Counted from the first letter of the stretch, positions 15,283 through 24,462 are shown. The stretch is DNA of 42,749 nt from Cytobacillus firmus (GCF_023715565.1 NZ_JAMBOJ010000042.1:1-42749); one strand, 5' to 3'. The notes: generated from the letters alone by a model not told the origin. Program-made: numbers and translations.

Positions 15283-15479
15283 ATGAAGTGTCTGAAAGAG
15301 AAAAGGCAATGGAATTTATGCTTGAAAGCCTCATCAAAATGCTCGGAAAATCAAACCACAGAGTCGATGACCTGAACAAACGAGTCCTCCAGCTTGAATC
15401 ACTCCTCCGTGAAACGGTCATGCAAAACAGCCATGCACAAAAGCGGCAAACACCTAAACGCTTAACCATCATGAACTGA
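15279..15479 (+). CDS. Small coiled-coil protein, translationally coupled to ssbB
   Basis: The 66-residue frame opens with TTG overlapping the ssbB stop by four bases (TTGA). AAGGAGGAG lies about 7 bases upstream inside ssbB. The product is helical and charged (EREKAMEFMLESLIKMLGK, then HRVDDLNKRVLQLESLLRET with leucine heptads) and ends basic (KRQTPKR). I do not recognise a family. Coupling suggests production together with SsbB, perhaps in competence or recombination, which is inference. Confidence 0.65.
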   Translation: MNEVSEREKAMEFMLESLIKMLGKSNHRVDDLNKRVLQLESLLRETVMQNSHAQKRQTPKRLTIMN

Positions 15480-15559
15480 CGGCATCCCCCAACCAGCTGT
15501 CCACACATATTCCTTCCCTATAGAAAATCAATCATATCCCCAAAACTTCCCCGAATTGG

Positions 15560-15590
15560 AACCCGGTACACTTGTGCCGGGTTATTTTTT
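15560..15590 (+). terminator. ssbB operon terminator
   Basis: AACCCGG (15560-15566) pairs with CCGGGTT (15577-15583), followed by a T-rich run to 15591. Confidence 0.85.
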
Positions 15591-15593
15591 TAT

Positions 15594-15623
15594 GGTGACA
15601 GGTACCGCCCGAATTTTGTCGAA
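15594..15623 (+). repeat. REP-like element, copy 2 (full)
   Basis: GGTGACAGGTACC (15594-15606) is followed by GCCCGAATTTTGTCGAA. It matches copy 1 except for two transitions, and sits between the ssbB terminator and the 3' end of the XRE gene. Confidence 0.85.
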
Positions 15624-15627
15624 TATC

Positions 15628-16029
15628 CTAGAATTCCTTCAATGCATGAATGTTGTTCTTGATCATTCTCACAGCAAGCGCTTTTTTCTTTTCGTTAAAG
15701 GTGTAGATGTCCAGAAGGGCTTTTTTCAGGTCCGGATAATGGCTGATGATTTCCCTAATCAGTTCCATGTCTTTATCGTCAGGATTTTCTTTTAAAATGG
15801 TCTTGTCCGCCGCTGAGTAAGGGGATTGGCTCGTCAATTCATCAGTCAATAAGGTCTTGTCCACTTTATATACTTCTGCCATTTGTATGAGGGTTTGGTA
15901 AGTGGGGGTGACCTTGCCTGTTTCATATTTGCTGATGGTTGAGCGATCCACTTTCAGCATTTCTGCCGCAAAATTCTGAGTCCATTTTCGATCCGTTCTT
16001 AACTTTTTCAGTATTTCAGGTAAAGACAT
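15628..16029 (-). CDS. XRE-family transcriptional regulator
   Basis: From the ATG complementary to 16027-16029 the protein has 133 residues. The helix-turn-helix is at about 6-62 (KLRTDRKWTQNFAAEMLKVD; RSTISKYETGKVTPTYQTL), followed by a helical C-terminal region of about 60 residues rich in DKD, REI and KKALLDIY, which may mediate dimer or inducer contacts. GGTGAAAAGG lies upstream. The open frame extends much further but encodes no family-like sequence there. It faces a gene of unknown function across a dyad-rich region, so local autoregulation is likely. Confidence 0.85.
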   Translation of the reverse strand: MSLPEILKKLRTDRKWTQNFAAEMLKVDRSTISKYETGKVTPTYQTLIQMAEVYKVDKTLLTDELTSQSPYSAADKTILKENPDDKDMELIREIISHYPDLKKALLDIYTFNEKKKALAVRMIKNNIHALKEF

Positions 16030-16090
16030 CCTTTTCACCGCCAATTGCTTTCTTTCTTTTAACTTAGCGGGAATAAAGTGTAAAAAGGCC

Positions 16091-16138
16091 GTTTGTGAAC
16101 GTTGGTCACTCCATTGTAAGTGATTGATATTCACGAAC
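16091..16138. promoter_or_regulatory. Symmetric nested dyad between the XRE gene and its divergent neighbour
   Basis: GTTTGTGAA (16091-16099) mirrors TTCACGAAC (16130-16138) at 8 of 9 positions, and TCACT (16106-16110) mirrors AGTGA (16119-16123). Both share the centre 16114/16115, with 6-base gaps on each side. This is a good candidate operator for the XRE protein. Confidence 0.55.
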
Positions 16139-16232
16139 AATAAATATTGCTGAATAGGTATTAAGAACCAGGGAGGATTTTCACGGAATATGTCGAATAT
16201 ATTTTTTGAAAATAATGAAAGGAGGGGATTTA

Positions 16233-16619
16233 GTGGGTAAAGGAGATAAAGCCGGGTACCTGTATTTTCAAACAGAAAATAAAAGTCTAAAGACCAATCA
16301 TCAGCCAAGCTTTTTTGATGCGCTTCAGCTCATTAAGCTCCAGAATAGCAAATCCTATCAAAGAATTCCTCTTAGAAGCCGTACTTCACTTATGTTCAAC
16401 GACAAGGATAGAACTCTTCACTATAAATTTAATTTCTTATTAAGCCAGGTGGCAATTATCTCAGGGGATAAGAAACCTACATACGAGCTGCTGTCCTGTT
16501 TTATTATAAAGGAAGGCAGCAAAGTCACGTTTCTGACGCAAAAACCTAATAAGCCGGAATATGCGAAAATAAAAGAACAGCCTTCAAGACTTTATGCATA
16601 TCAAAGACTTGAAGACTGA
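16233..16619 (+). CDS. Unknown protein divergent from XRE regulator
   Basis: GTG 16233 follows AAAGGAGGGG at 6 bases and gives 128 residues; an upstream in-frame TTG at 16206 has no RBS. The product is soluble and basic with no signal or membrane segment. Notable stretches are GKGDKAGYLYFQTENKSLK and FFDALQLIKLQNSKSY. No known domain is recognised. It ends 7 bases from the 3' end of the helicase gene, with no terminator between the converging genes. It may be the target of the adjacent XRE regulator. Confidence 0.65.
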   Translation: MGKGDKAGYLYFQTENKSLKTNHQPSFFDALQLIKLQNSKSYQRIPLRSRTSLMFNDKDRTLHYKFNFLLSQVAIISGDKKPTYELLSCFIIKEGSKVTFLTQKPNKPEYAKIKEQPSRLYAYQRLED

Positions 16620-16626
16620 ACCAACT

Positions 16627-19446
16627 TTATGTCAGGTGAACCAGGTCCCGCAGCTCATCTGTTGAAAGCTCGGTAATCCAGTTCTCGCTCGTAATAATCT
16701 GGTCATTAAGGGACTGCTTTTTTTCAAGCATAGCATCGATTTTTTCCTCGAGTGTGCCGGTAGCAATCATTTTATGCACATGAACAAAGCGTTTTTGCCC
16801 AATCCGGTAGGCCCGGTCGGTCGCCTGATTTTCCACGGCGGGATTCCACCAGCGGTCATAATGGATGACATGGTTTGCTGCCGTCAGATTCAAACCGGTT
16901 CCGCCGGCTTTAAGCGACAGCAGGAATACAGGGAACTCATGATTCTGAAAACGGCTGATCATAGAATCCCGTTCGTTCTTTGGCACGCTTCCGTTTAAAA
17001 ACGGCACGTCGAATCCGAATTGTTTTTTCAGCAGGCGGGCGATCATATTCCCCATTTCGATATATTGGGTAAAAATCAGGCAGCTTTCGCCCTGTTCGTG
17101 AACAGCACCGACAAGTTCGCTTAATTTCTCAAGCTTTACAGAACGCTCAAGGACATGCTTAGGCTTCTCTTCCTTTAAATAAAGGGCGGGATGGTTGCAC
17201 AGCTGTTTTAAACGGCTTAATAACTGCAAGATCAGCCCTTTGCGTTCAAAGCCGGAAAGCTTATCGATCTGTGCGAATGTATCCTGAACTAGCTGCTCAT
17301 ATAAGGAAGCCTGCTCAGCAGTCAGCGGACAATATTCCTTCTGCTCAAGCTTATCGGGCAGGTTAAGGGCCACATCCTCATCCTTCTTCGTGCGGCGGAG
17401 CAGGAAGGGGCGGATATAGGCCTGCAGCTGCTTCACTTTATTTTTGTCTTCATCCTTCTCAATGGGAAGAACATAGCGCTTCTGGAACTGTCCGAGACTG
17501 CCGAGATAGCCATGGTTCGTAAAATCAAAAATGGACCAAAGCTCGGTCAAGCGGTTTTCCATCGGTGTTCCGGTGAGAGCAATATGGTGCTTGCCCTTTA
17601 ACTTCCGGACAGCCCTCGATTGCTTTGTCTGCGCATTTTTAATGTTCTGGGCTTCATCAATCGAAATGGAGCTCCACTCGATTGCTTCAAAATCCTCCAG
17701 ATCCATATGGGTGAGTCCGTAGGAGGTCAGCACAATATCAGACCCCATTACTTTTTCAGAAAAGCTTTCGCCCTTCAGGCGGTTGGATCCGTAATGGAGA
17801 TATACGCTCATGCTAGGGGCAAAGCGCTCGATTTCCTTCTGCCAGTTGCCGAGAACAGATGTAGGGCAGACGATGAGAGATGGGCCGCTGTCTTCATCCT
17901 TTTTAACTTTTAAAAGATAAGAGATCAGCTGAATCGTTTTTCCAAGACCCATATCATCTGCCAGAATGGCGCCAAACCCATAGCGGCGCAAAAACAGCAG
18001 CCAGCTCATCCCAAGCTTCTGGTAAGGGCGGAGGTCACCCTTAAAGCTTGCAGGGACCTCTTCAAGCGGAAGGTTTTTAATATCCCGCAGCTGCTTCACC
18101 ATCTGTTTCCATTGGCGGTTAAGCTCAATCTGAATCCGGGCAAATGTTTTAGGATTATCCAGCTCATCTTCCTGTGAGCTCCCGTCAGCCATAAGCTCCT
18201 GCTCGATCAAATCACGGACATGCAAACCTTCTTTTTCCGCTTTCTTCATTAAATCCTGGATATGGCGGACAAAGTGTGGATCCAGCTTAATCCACCGCCC
18301 GCGAACGTAGACGAGCCGTCTTTTCTCCTCTACCATGCCCCGGAATTCTTCCTCTGTTAAGTCAACGCCATTCATGCTGAAGCGCCAATCATAATCGAGC
18401 ATCGACTGAAGACCGACAAATGAGGGGCGATGGCCTCCGGTTCCTTTCACTTTTGCTTTTACCTTCAGGCTTGCATTCTTCATAGCCTGCCACCACGATG
18501 GAAGCAGAATTTCAACGCCAAGAGCCAGCATGGTTTCGCTTGCCTCCGTCAGAAAAGTCCAGGCTTCATCCTCTGTCAGCATAGTCGAAATCTCGCCGGG
18601 CTTGCCTTCAAGCCAGGGGAAAAGCTCCAGCCAGCGCTGGATCTCTTTTTCAATAGAATCTTCATAATCATGCCATTCATCCGGATAATTCGAATAGTCC
18701 TTGTAATCGACAAATACATCCGGGGTGTTCTTTCCCCGCAGAAAAATCGTCAAATCCCAGCTTGTATCGATATCCCCGGGCTCTTCCAGCTTAAGTCCGA
18801 TCGAGAAAGGAGCTTCATTTGCTTTGACCCCGATCCATTCCTGCCAGCTTTCTTCATCAAAATAAGCTGCAAGGTCACGTGGTGAGAGATGCTCACTCCG
18901 CAAGGCTTCAAGCTTCTCGCCGAACTGTGATTTCGCGTCCTGGTTTTGATTCATATAGCCATCAAGGGAGTGGTGAAATAAATCCCCGATAAATTCCCTG
19001 ACTGGAGAGTCTTCTACTGTCTGCTCCCAAAAGTTTGTGCCGAATTCGGCGATCACACTTTCCGGCAGTGCCCAACGGAATTGACCTTGTTCCCAGGCTG
19101 CAAAATCCGGCATCCATTCCTGGTCCACGATCGAATCATAAAGAGCATGGGAGGAGGCCAGCAGAACTTCGGCCGTTTCATCCCAGCTCCAATCAATCAA
19201 GCGGTTGAATTGCTCTGCCGCAAACAGAGTGACCAGCTGCCATCCACTTACAGAGATGCCTTTAATTCCGTCTGTCTCTTCAGCATCAAGCATGGTTCCA
19301 AAAAAGCTTTCCCTGTGATGGATAAAAAGAAGCTGCATCCATTCCTTCGGAGAAAGCAGGCGACCTTCTTCATCAACAGCAAAAATCAGGTAGCGGTCAT
19401 TGTTTATTGTTTTCACTTTCACATGAAGAAATCTCGTTTTAAGCAT
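16627..19446 (-). CDS. ywqA: SNF2-family helicase/ATPase (YwqA)
   Basis: This 939-residue member of bacterial SNF2 proteins is a DNA-translocating ATPase without proven unwinding. The N-terminal half (about 1-460) is the SNF2-associated region. The core has motif I GLGKT (K503), motif II DEAQ (597-600), motif III ALTGTPMENRLTELWS, and the C-terminal lobe with LSLKAGGTGLNLT and ATDRAYRIGQKR. GGGGTAA precedes the ATG, which overlaps the end of ywqB by 8 bases, so both are one operon. The pair is conserved in Bacillus and thought to act in DNA repair or recombination. Confidence 0.93.
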   Translation of the reverse strand: MLKTRFLHVKVKTINNDRYLIFAVDEEGRLLSPKEWMQLLFIHHRESFFGTMLDAEETDGIKGISVSGWQLVTLFAAEQFNRLIDWSWDETAEVLLASSHALYDSIVDQEWMPDFAAWEQGQFRWALPESVIAEFGTNFWEQTVEDSPVREFIGDLFHHSLDGYMNQNQDAKSQFGEKLEALRSEHLSPRDLAAYFDEESWQEWIGVKANEAPFSIGLKLEEPGDIDTSWDLTIFLRGKNTPDVFVDYKDYSNYPDEWHDYEDSIEKEIQRWLELFPWLEGKPGEISTMLTEDEAWTFLTEASETMLALGVEILLPSWWQAMKNASLKVKAKVKGTGGHRPSFVGLQSMLDYDWRFSMNGVDLTEEEFRGMVEEKRRLVYVRGRWIKLDPHFVRHIQDLMKKAEKEGLHVRDLIEQELMADGSSQEDELDNPKTFARIQIELNRQWKQMVKQLRDIKNLPLEEVPASFKGDLRPYQKLGMSWLLFLRRYGFGAILADDMGLGKTIQLISYLLKVKKDEDSGPSLIVCPTSVLGNWQKEIERFAPSMSVYLHYGSNRLKGESFSEKVMGSDIVLTSYGLTHMDLEDFEAIEWSSISIDEAQNIKNAQTKQSRAVRKLKGKHHIALTGTPMENRLTELWSIFDFTNHGYLGSLGQFQKRYVLPIEKDEDKNKVKQLQAYIRPFLLRRTKKDEDVALNLPDKLEQKEYCPLTAEQASLYEQLVQDTFAQIDKLSGFERKGLILQLLSRLKQLCNHPALYLKEEKPKHVLERSVKLEKLSELVGAVHEQGESCLIFTQYIEMGNMIARLLKKQFGFDVPFLNGSVPKNERDSMISRFQNHEFPVFLLSLKAGGTGLNLTAANHVIHYDRWWNPAVENQATDRAYRIGQKRFVHVHKMIATGTLEEKIDAMLEKKQSLNDQIITSENWITELSTDELRDLVHLT

Positions 19447-21058
19447 CGATTAGCTTACCCCTTTTGCATTCTTCCTGAAAAGCGCGGAGACGTTTCGTTT
19501 TTTCAAGCAGCAATTCAAGAAAAAGCTGCCAGTCGTCTTGGCGTTTCAGCTTGTTATACAGAGTGCGAAGCTTTTTCATTTTCCGGACAGCCTCGCGGTA
19601 ATGATCTCTGTTTTTCATATTAATGTGGCCCGTGATGGATTGATGATATAGCGGCAGGAGGATGGACGGCTCCTTTTTGCTGATTTCCCTGATCCGGTCC
19701 TTGCCAAGAGAATCAAGATCAAAGCCAATGAACGCCTGCAGGTCCGCCCATTTCATGAATTCGCCTTTTTCAAAAAGCAAATATTCATAGTCATTATAGC
19801 TGTACGGCAGCGTCTCCATCAGTGCCTTCTCATACAAATCCATTTTACTGCTTTCCAGGCAATAAGGAGAAATCGCCTTGATGGACATCCGGGTAAAATC
19901 CATGCAGGCGTAATAGTCATCAATTTCCTTCAGATAATCACGTAATTTATGGATAAATGCTTCTGCATACGGGCCCATCCTATTCCAGTCCTTATTGGCT
20001 GAAAAGTAATCGAGCCAGTAAAGTATATAAGGTGTCATTAAGACATTCGGCACATTGAGAATACGAAGTGCCTGTTCATCATTGCGTTCAAGAATCTGAA
20101 GATGCACAAAGCCTGCCACTGACGGCATGTTTGCCTCTTCTTTGACCAAGGGTTCCAGCCTTTCGATCTCTGTTTCACGCCACTCTTTCTTTTTAAAAAA
20201 ATGCGTCCATAACAGTCGATATAAATGGGTCCGTTCATACTCCATCCCAAAGGAACTGTTGATCAATCCGGCAGAATCATCCTTTAGCTTTTCGATAAAT
20301 TGATCGAACGCGAAGGGGAGAGAGTGCACCGACAATTTATTCATGATCTCGACGGAATCTTCCATAAGGGACTGATAGAGATGGCGGTAGTAGCGATCAA
20401 TCAATTCCTCGCCATGGCCGTACTTTCTGCTCAGTGCCATCAGCTTTTTAAAAGAAAAAACATAGCCGATCAGAAGGTAGAGCAGCTTCCATTCCTGTTC
20501 TACCGGTGCTCCCGCTTTCATGCGGCGCAGATACACATGGAAAAGCTCAGGCAGGACATAAGGACGGGGTTCTCCCTGTTTTTCCAGCAGTTCGGTAAAG
20601 CTTTCCTCAAATCCGTCAATCCATCCGTCATAGCCTGTATTCTTCTTCTGGCCGGAGGATTTCAGCAGATCCTTCGCTCTTTGAAGTCCCCAATTCTTGG
20701 CGGTCTGCTTTTCCTTGATCGGCTTCCGCCATTCTTCAATCCACATGGACACACTTCTGGCTTTAGAAAGAAGCTGCAGAAACACAGCAGTCTGATGCCG
20801 GCAAAAACCTTCGGCAGGACAGGAACACTCACTCAAATGGATAAACTCCAAATCCAGTTCAACCTTTGCGGGAGTCACGTCCTGTACGGTCGCCGACACC
20901 TTATCACCGTCAAAGCGCAGCTGATACACAAGCCCCTGCCGAAAAAGCATCAGCCCCTTCTGCACCAGGCGCACATCCTCATCATTCTCAGCCCGAAGAA
21001 GCCCCTTCAGCTCATTCGCTGCAAACTCCAAAGGCTCCAAAAACCGCTCCGGAATCAT
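19439..21058 (-). CDS. ywqB: SWIM zinc-finger protein (YwqB)
   Basis: This 539-residue protein has a SWIM zinc site CSCPAEGFCRH (C78, C80, C86, H88) in its N-terminal region. SWIM domains bind DNA or protein. The rest is mostly helical with no catalytic motif. It is nearly always encoded beside a SNF2 ATPase, suggesting a partner or targeting subunit. The ATG complementary to 21056-21058 follows GGGGGT; the longer frame upstream runs through a REP element and is not coding. A long structured leader precedes it. Confidence 0.88.
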   Translation of the reverse strand: MIPERFLEPLEFAANELKGLLRAENDEDVRLVQKGLMLFRQGLVYQLRFDGDKVSATVQDVTPAKVELDLEFIHLSECSCPAEGFCRHQTAVFLQLLSKARSVSMWIEEWRKPIKEKQTAKNWGLQRAKDLLKSSGQKKNTGYDGWIDGFEESFTELLEKQGEPRPYVLPELFHVYLRRMKAGAPVEQEWKLLYLLIGYVFSFKKLMALSRKYGHGEELIDRYYRHLYQSLMEDSVEIMNKLSVHSLPFAFDQFIEKLKDDSAGLINSSFGMEYERTHLYRLLWTHFFKKKEWRETEIERLEPLVKEEANMPSVAGFVHLQILERNDEQALRILNVPNVLMTPYILYWLDYFSANKDWNRMGPYAEAFIHKLRDYLKEIDDYYACMDFTRMSIKAISPYCLESSKMDLYEKALMETLPYSYNDYEYLLFEKGEFMKWADLQAFIGFDLDSLGKDRIREISKKEPSILLPLYHQSITGHINMKNRDHYREAVRKMKKLRTLYNKLKRQDDWQLFLELLLEKTKRLRAFQEECKRGKLIDA

Positions 21059-21076
21059 CCTTTCTACCCCCTTGTT

Positions 21077-21106
21077 GGTGACAGGCACCACCCGAATTTT
21101 GTCGAA
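21077..21106 (+). repeat. REP-like element, copy 3 (full), in the ywqB leader
   Basis: Identical to copy 1 over the 30-base unit (GGTGACAGGCACC then ACCCGAATTTTGTCGAA). It lies between the ywqB promoter and its RBS and would be transcribed in antisense orientation. Confidence 0.85.
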
Positions 21107-21116
21107 TTTATTTAGA

Positions 21117-21151
21117 ACAGGGCTCCCGCAAAACGGGTTAGTCGACCCTGT
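21117..21151 (-). other. Hairpin in the ywqB 5' leader
   Basis: ACAGGG (21117-21122) pairs with CCCTGT (21146-21151) and encloses CCCG/CGGG (21125-21128 with 21134-21137). There is no T-tract in either direction. It may stabilise or regulate the leader. Confidence 0.45.
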
Positions 21152-21166
21152 AAAGTACATTCCTTT

Positions 21167-21195
21167 ATTATAACATTTTGGACAGTTGGAATGAA
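21167..21195 (-). promoter_or_regulatory. Extended -10 promoter of ywqB-ywqA
   Basis: Reading leftwards, TTCATT, 17 bases, then TGTTATAAT (extended -10, TATAAT at 21167-21172). This places the start about 110 bases before the ywqB ATG. Confidence 0.6.
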
Positions 21196-21256
21196 GGTGT
21201 GCGCTGTTTCGGAAAAAGTGAGGGAAGTTTTGAAAGGAAATCGGGCGGGGGGAATT

Positions 21257-21286
21257 TTCGATTCCTTTTAAAGGAAATGGTATGAT
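21257..21286 (+). promoter_or_regulatory. MFS promoter with embedded palindrome
   Basis: TTCGAT (21257-21262), 18 bases and TATGAT (21281-21286) with TGG before it (extended -10). The perfect palindrome TTCCTTTTAAAGGAA (21262-21276) fills the spacer and could be a repressor site. Confidence 0.5.
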
Positions 21287-21319
21287 GAATTTAACGCTTT
21301 AATGGAACAGGGTGAAAAA

Positions 21320-22531
21320 ATGACTGCTGTACAAGCTCGACAACTGGAAACAAGTAAATATTCGCTGCAGGATGCAGGGTTCAAAAAAATGATGATTGCA
21401 ATGACAAGTGCCTCCATTTTAGTATTCGCCAATTTATACTTTGTGCAGCCGATTATGCCGCTGTTGGCAGATTCATTTGACGTAACATCAGCAGCAGCCG
21501 GTTTATCACTGTCTGTTACTGTAGTTTCTATGATTTTAGGATTATTATTTTTCGGATTTCTGTCTGATCGAATCGGGCGGGTTTCCATTATGAATTCCAC
21601 ACTTGTCTGCACCATGATTCCACTGGTGCTATTGCCAATTGTGCCTAATTTTGAAACCTTTCTGGTGCTTCGCTTCCTGCAGGTCTTTTGTATAGCGGGC
21701 CTGCCCGCAGCAGCCATCGCCTATTTAGGGGAGGAACTCGAACCAGGCAGCATCAGCCTCGGCATCACCATGTATATTGCAGCGAATGCTATTGGCGGAA
21801 TGGCCGGCCGCATCTTCGTCGGGTATATTGCAGATATGGCCAGCTGGCAGACTTCTGTCTACTGCCTGTTTGGATTTTCCATTTTACTATTCATCATTTA
21901 TTTTATAACTCTGCCAAAATCTCATTATTTTAGTCCTAGTAAAAGATCTGTACAAAATGACTTGTCAGGAATGGCTTCACACCTGAAAAATACGAAGCTT
22001 TTCCCTGCATTCGCGATGGGGATTCTCCTCCAATTCTCGTTTACAGGAGTATGGACGTACCTGCCTTTTTATCTCGAACAGGACCCCTTTAATCTCTCTG
22101 TGAAAAATATTTCTTTTACCTACCTGGCGTACAGCTTTGGTATAGCGGGCTCCATTCTGGGTGGAAGGTTATCCTCTTATTTCAGGCAAACCACATTGGT
22201 ATCGTTTGGAACTGTCATTTTAATAGGAGGGACCTTGCTTACAAATGTGCATTCTTTATCGGTAATTGTGATAGGCCTATGCCTGACCTGTCTGGGGTTC
22301 TTTGTGGCGCATTCACTAATGGCGGCTATTGTAAATGAGCGCGCTGCCCATCACAAATCCGGTGCCTCGAGCCTCTATCTTGTAAGCTATTATCTTGGAG
22401 TCGCAACCGGTGGGACGCTTGCCGGCCTGGTATGGCAGACTGGTGGTTGGACGGGGATTACCATGGTTTCCTTTGGACTGCTTCCGGTAGTGATGTGGCT
22501 GATGGCGGGCAGCAGGAAAGTTCTTCGCTAA
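21320..22531 (+). CDS. Major facilitator superfamily transporter, DHA1-like
   Basis: This 403-residue protein has 12 predicted membrane segments. It has the MFS loop motif GFLSDRIGRVSIM between helices 2 and 3, and related sequence in the second half (GSILGGRLSSYFR). DHA1 members are proton-driven exporters of drugs, sugars or other small molecules; the substrate cannot be predicted. ATG 21320 follows AGGGTGA; ATG 21302 precedes the RBS. It has its own promoter and a terminator downstream, and no regulator is adjacent. Confidence 0.88.
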   Translation: MTAVQARQLETSKYSLQDAGFKKMMIAMTSASILVFANLYFVQPIMPLLADSFDVTSAAAGLSLSVTVVSMILGLLFFGFLSDRIGRVSIMNSTLVCTMIPLVLLPIVPNFETFLVLRFLQVFCIAGLPAAAIAYLGEELEPGSISLGITMYIAANAIGGMAGRIFVGYIADMASWQTSVYCLFGFSILLFIIYFITLPKSHYFSPSKRSVQNDLSGMASHLKNTKLFPAFAMGILLQFSFTGVWTYLPFYLEQDPFNLSVKNISFTYLAYSFGIAGSILGGRLSSYFRQTTLVSFGTVILIGGTLLTNVHSLSVIVIGLCLTCLGFFVAHSLMAAIVNERAAHHKSGASSLYLVSYYLGVATGGTLAGLVWQTGGWTGITMVSFGLLPVVMWLMAGSRKVLR

Positions 22532-22635
22532 TGGGGGAATTCGTCCAGTGGGAACCCTAATTTGGTCTCCGGAGTCCAAACATAAGCACGATAGCAAGTA
22601 GAGACTTACTTATTTACAAAAATAATATTGAATAA

Positions 22636-22667
22636 CCCCAATCTATAGCGATCGGGGCATCTTTTTT
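22636..22667 (+). terminator. MFS gene terminator
   Basis: CCCC-A-ATC (22636-22643) pairs with GAT-C-GGGG (22650-22657), followed by a T-run at 22662-22667. Confidence 0.7.
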
Positions 22668-22712
22668 CTGAAAAAATTACTTTGATAGCCTCTAATGTGT
22701 AGCTAAAATCAG

Positions 22713-22806
22713 TTTCTGTGCGGATAGGTTCAATTTCTGTGCGCATAAATTTGTTTCTGTGCGTATAACCCAAATTTCTGTGCGGATAGAAATTTTTCTA
22801 TGCATT
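22713..22806. repeat. Helically phased repeat array, TTTCTGTGCGNATA
   Basis: Near-identical units start at 22713, 22734, 22754 and 22775 (TTTCTGTGCG followed by GATA, CATA, TATA and GATA), with a decayed fifth at 22795. Spacing is 21, 20, 21 and 20 bases, or two helical turns. On the other strand the core reads TATNNGCACAGAAA. The array fills the gap between the MFS and hydrolase genes; no gene lies in 22532-22829. Confidence 0.8.
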
Positions 22807-22829
22807 CACTGGTGCTTCAGATACCACCT

Positions 22830-24353
22830 TTAACGAGGATCCCGCTCCTCCCCAGTCTTCAAATCAACAACCTTCACAGGGTTATCCGGTGCACCCACCG
22901 TTTTGCTCCCAGGGGCTGCATTGCCGTTTTCCACCCAGTCAACAAGCAGGTCAAATGATTGATGAGCATAAGGCAGAAGCGGCTGAAGTTCTTGATCAGG
23001 ATCCGTGCCGGGGTTCCAGACAAGGCTGTCAACATGGTTCCCATTCTCAACCGTATACATTCTGTGCAGATCCTGCTTTCCGGCCTTCTTAACCAGCCTT
23101 TCATATCCCTTTGCATGGATCTCCGGGAAAATCAGCGAGTCCAGTGACCCCGTAAAAGAGATCAGCGGCACATCGATATCTCCGGTATTGGCCACGGCCT
23201 TAATATTATTCTTCACTTCCTTCGGTCGGGTCACATACTTGTAATCTTCAAAAATATGATCAAAGGATCGGTCTCTCACGCCATCTACGAAGTTCAGGTA
23301 ATTGCTCCATTCCGTCCGTCCAGGTGCTTCCGGGTCGAAATGGTCCCGGTAGATATTCAGCGAGACGAACCAATAAACCTGATCATGGTAGGCCCACAGT
23401 TTTTCAGATCCCTTAGGCAAGCCTGCTTTGTATAGCTCTTTTACCGCCTTTTTCTGTTTTTTGCCGCTTCCATACAAAGCTTCCTCTGCATGATTCACAA
23501 CAGTGGTCAGGGAACTGATCAAATTATCCTTTTTCTCCGTCCATAAAACGCCTTCCCAATCGACTCCTCCATCAAAAAGGCGGGGTTCGCCGGTTTTCTC
23601 AGGACCGTCATTTTCAAGGGCATAGCGCACGACGTAGCCGCCATTGGAAATTCCCATCGCATATGTAGGAACCTTATGGTCTTCAGATATTAAATCACTT
23701 GCCGGGTCAGCCGAGCCTGGATCAATAAGTCGATCCGAATAATGGCTGACCAAGTACTGCTGTGCGGCTTTTGTAACCTGGCGGAAACGCTGATGCCATT
23801 CAGCAACACTATCATCCTCATCAGCCAATGCATTCTTTACTTTTGCCAATGGATCAGCCGGATCCTCCTCGCCCTGGGTGCCTTTGTCAGTTGCCGCAAA
23901 CGCATATCCTTTCTCCAGTACATAATCGCTGAAAAGCAGGTCGGTTGACGTTTCATTTCGCGTAGCGGGTATCCCCGAAACAACCAGGCGACCATTCCAG
24001 TGATCCGGAACCCTAATGACAAACTGGGCATCTTCAAAAATACCATTTACCTGAGTCCCCGTTACAGAAGCAGGCTTGTACAATTGGTGCCAGCCGGTTC
24101 CTTCTGCTGCATTACCCCATAGATACGGAGCCAGGCCGATATTGCCGTAAAGGGTTGCCTGCTCATACTGAAGGGGATTCTTAGTAGTGAGCCAATTGTC
24201 ACCAGCTCCGTCGAAGTACTGTTCTGTTACTGAATGAGCGCCAGGAATGATTACCTGGTTCATGAGCGAAGTCGGCTCAGCAAAGCCTTCTCCCGGAAAA
24301 AATGAAAAACTTAAAGCAGAAGCAAGTGATAACGCAATAAGCTTATTTTTCAG
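22830..24353 (-). CDS. Secreted alpha/beta hydrolase, probable CTG start
   Basis: The hydrolase domain has the nucleophile elbow GISNGG (Ser236 counting from CTG), a candidate acid in GSLDSLIFP and a catalytic His in NGNHVDSL. It resembles tannase or hydroxybutyrate-oligomer-type esterases, but the substrate is unassigned. The first ATG (complement of 24261-24263) has no RBS. The open frame continues 30 codons upstream to CTG (complement of 24351-24353). That start follows GGGAGTGG and encodes a clear signal peptide: (M)[24 protein letters not shown], then EP. An in-frame stop lies just before. So either CTG initiates or an ATG has mutated. Length from CTG is 507 residues. Confidence 0.8.
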   Translation of the reverse strand: MKNKLIALSLASALSFSFFPGEGFAEPTSLMNQVIIPGAHSVTEQYFDGAGDNWLTTKNPLQYEQATLYGNIGLAPYLWGNAAEGTGWHQLYKPASVTGTQVNGIFEDAQFVIRVPDHWNGRLVVSGIPATRNETSTDLLFSDYVLEKGYAFAATDKGTQGEEDPADPLAKVKNALADEDDSVAEWHQRFRQVTKAAQQYLVSHYSDRLIDPGSADPASDLISEDHKVPTYAMGISNGGYVVRYALENDGPEKTGEPRLFDGGVDWEGVLWTEKKDNLISSLTTVVNHAEEALYGSGKKQKKAVKELYKAGLPKGSEKLWAYHDQVYWFVSLNIYRDHFDPEAPGRTEWSNYLNFVDGVRDRSFDHIFEDYKYVTRPKEVKNNIKAVANTGDIDVPLISFTGSLDSLIFPEIHAKGYERLVKKAGKQDLHRMYTVENGNHVDSLVWNPGTDPDQELQPLLPYAHQSFDLLVDWVENGNAAPGSKTVGAPDNPVKVVDLKTGEERDPR

Positions 24354-24462
24354 TTAAATCCACTCCCATTTGACAAAATTTATTACAGTTCTATTCTACT
24401 TTTACTAATTATGGGAATCATGGGCCTTAATGATTAATTATTTGAATTTTCTGTCCATATAG

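Noticed and set aside
16030-16308. Long N-terminal extension of the XRE regulator
   Set aside because: The extra sequence covers the symmetric dyad and has no family similarity; the ATG at 16029 fits the XRE domain start.
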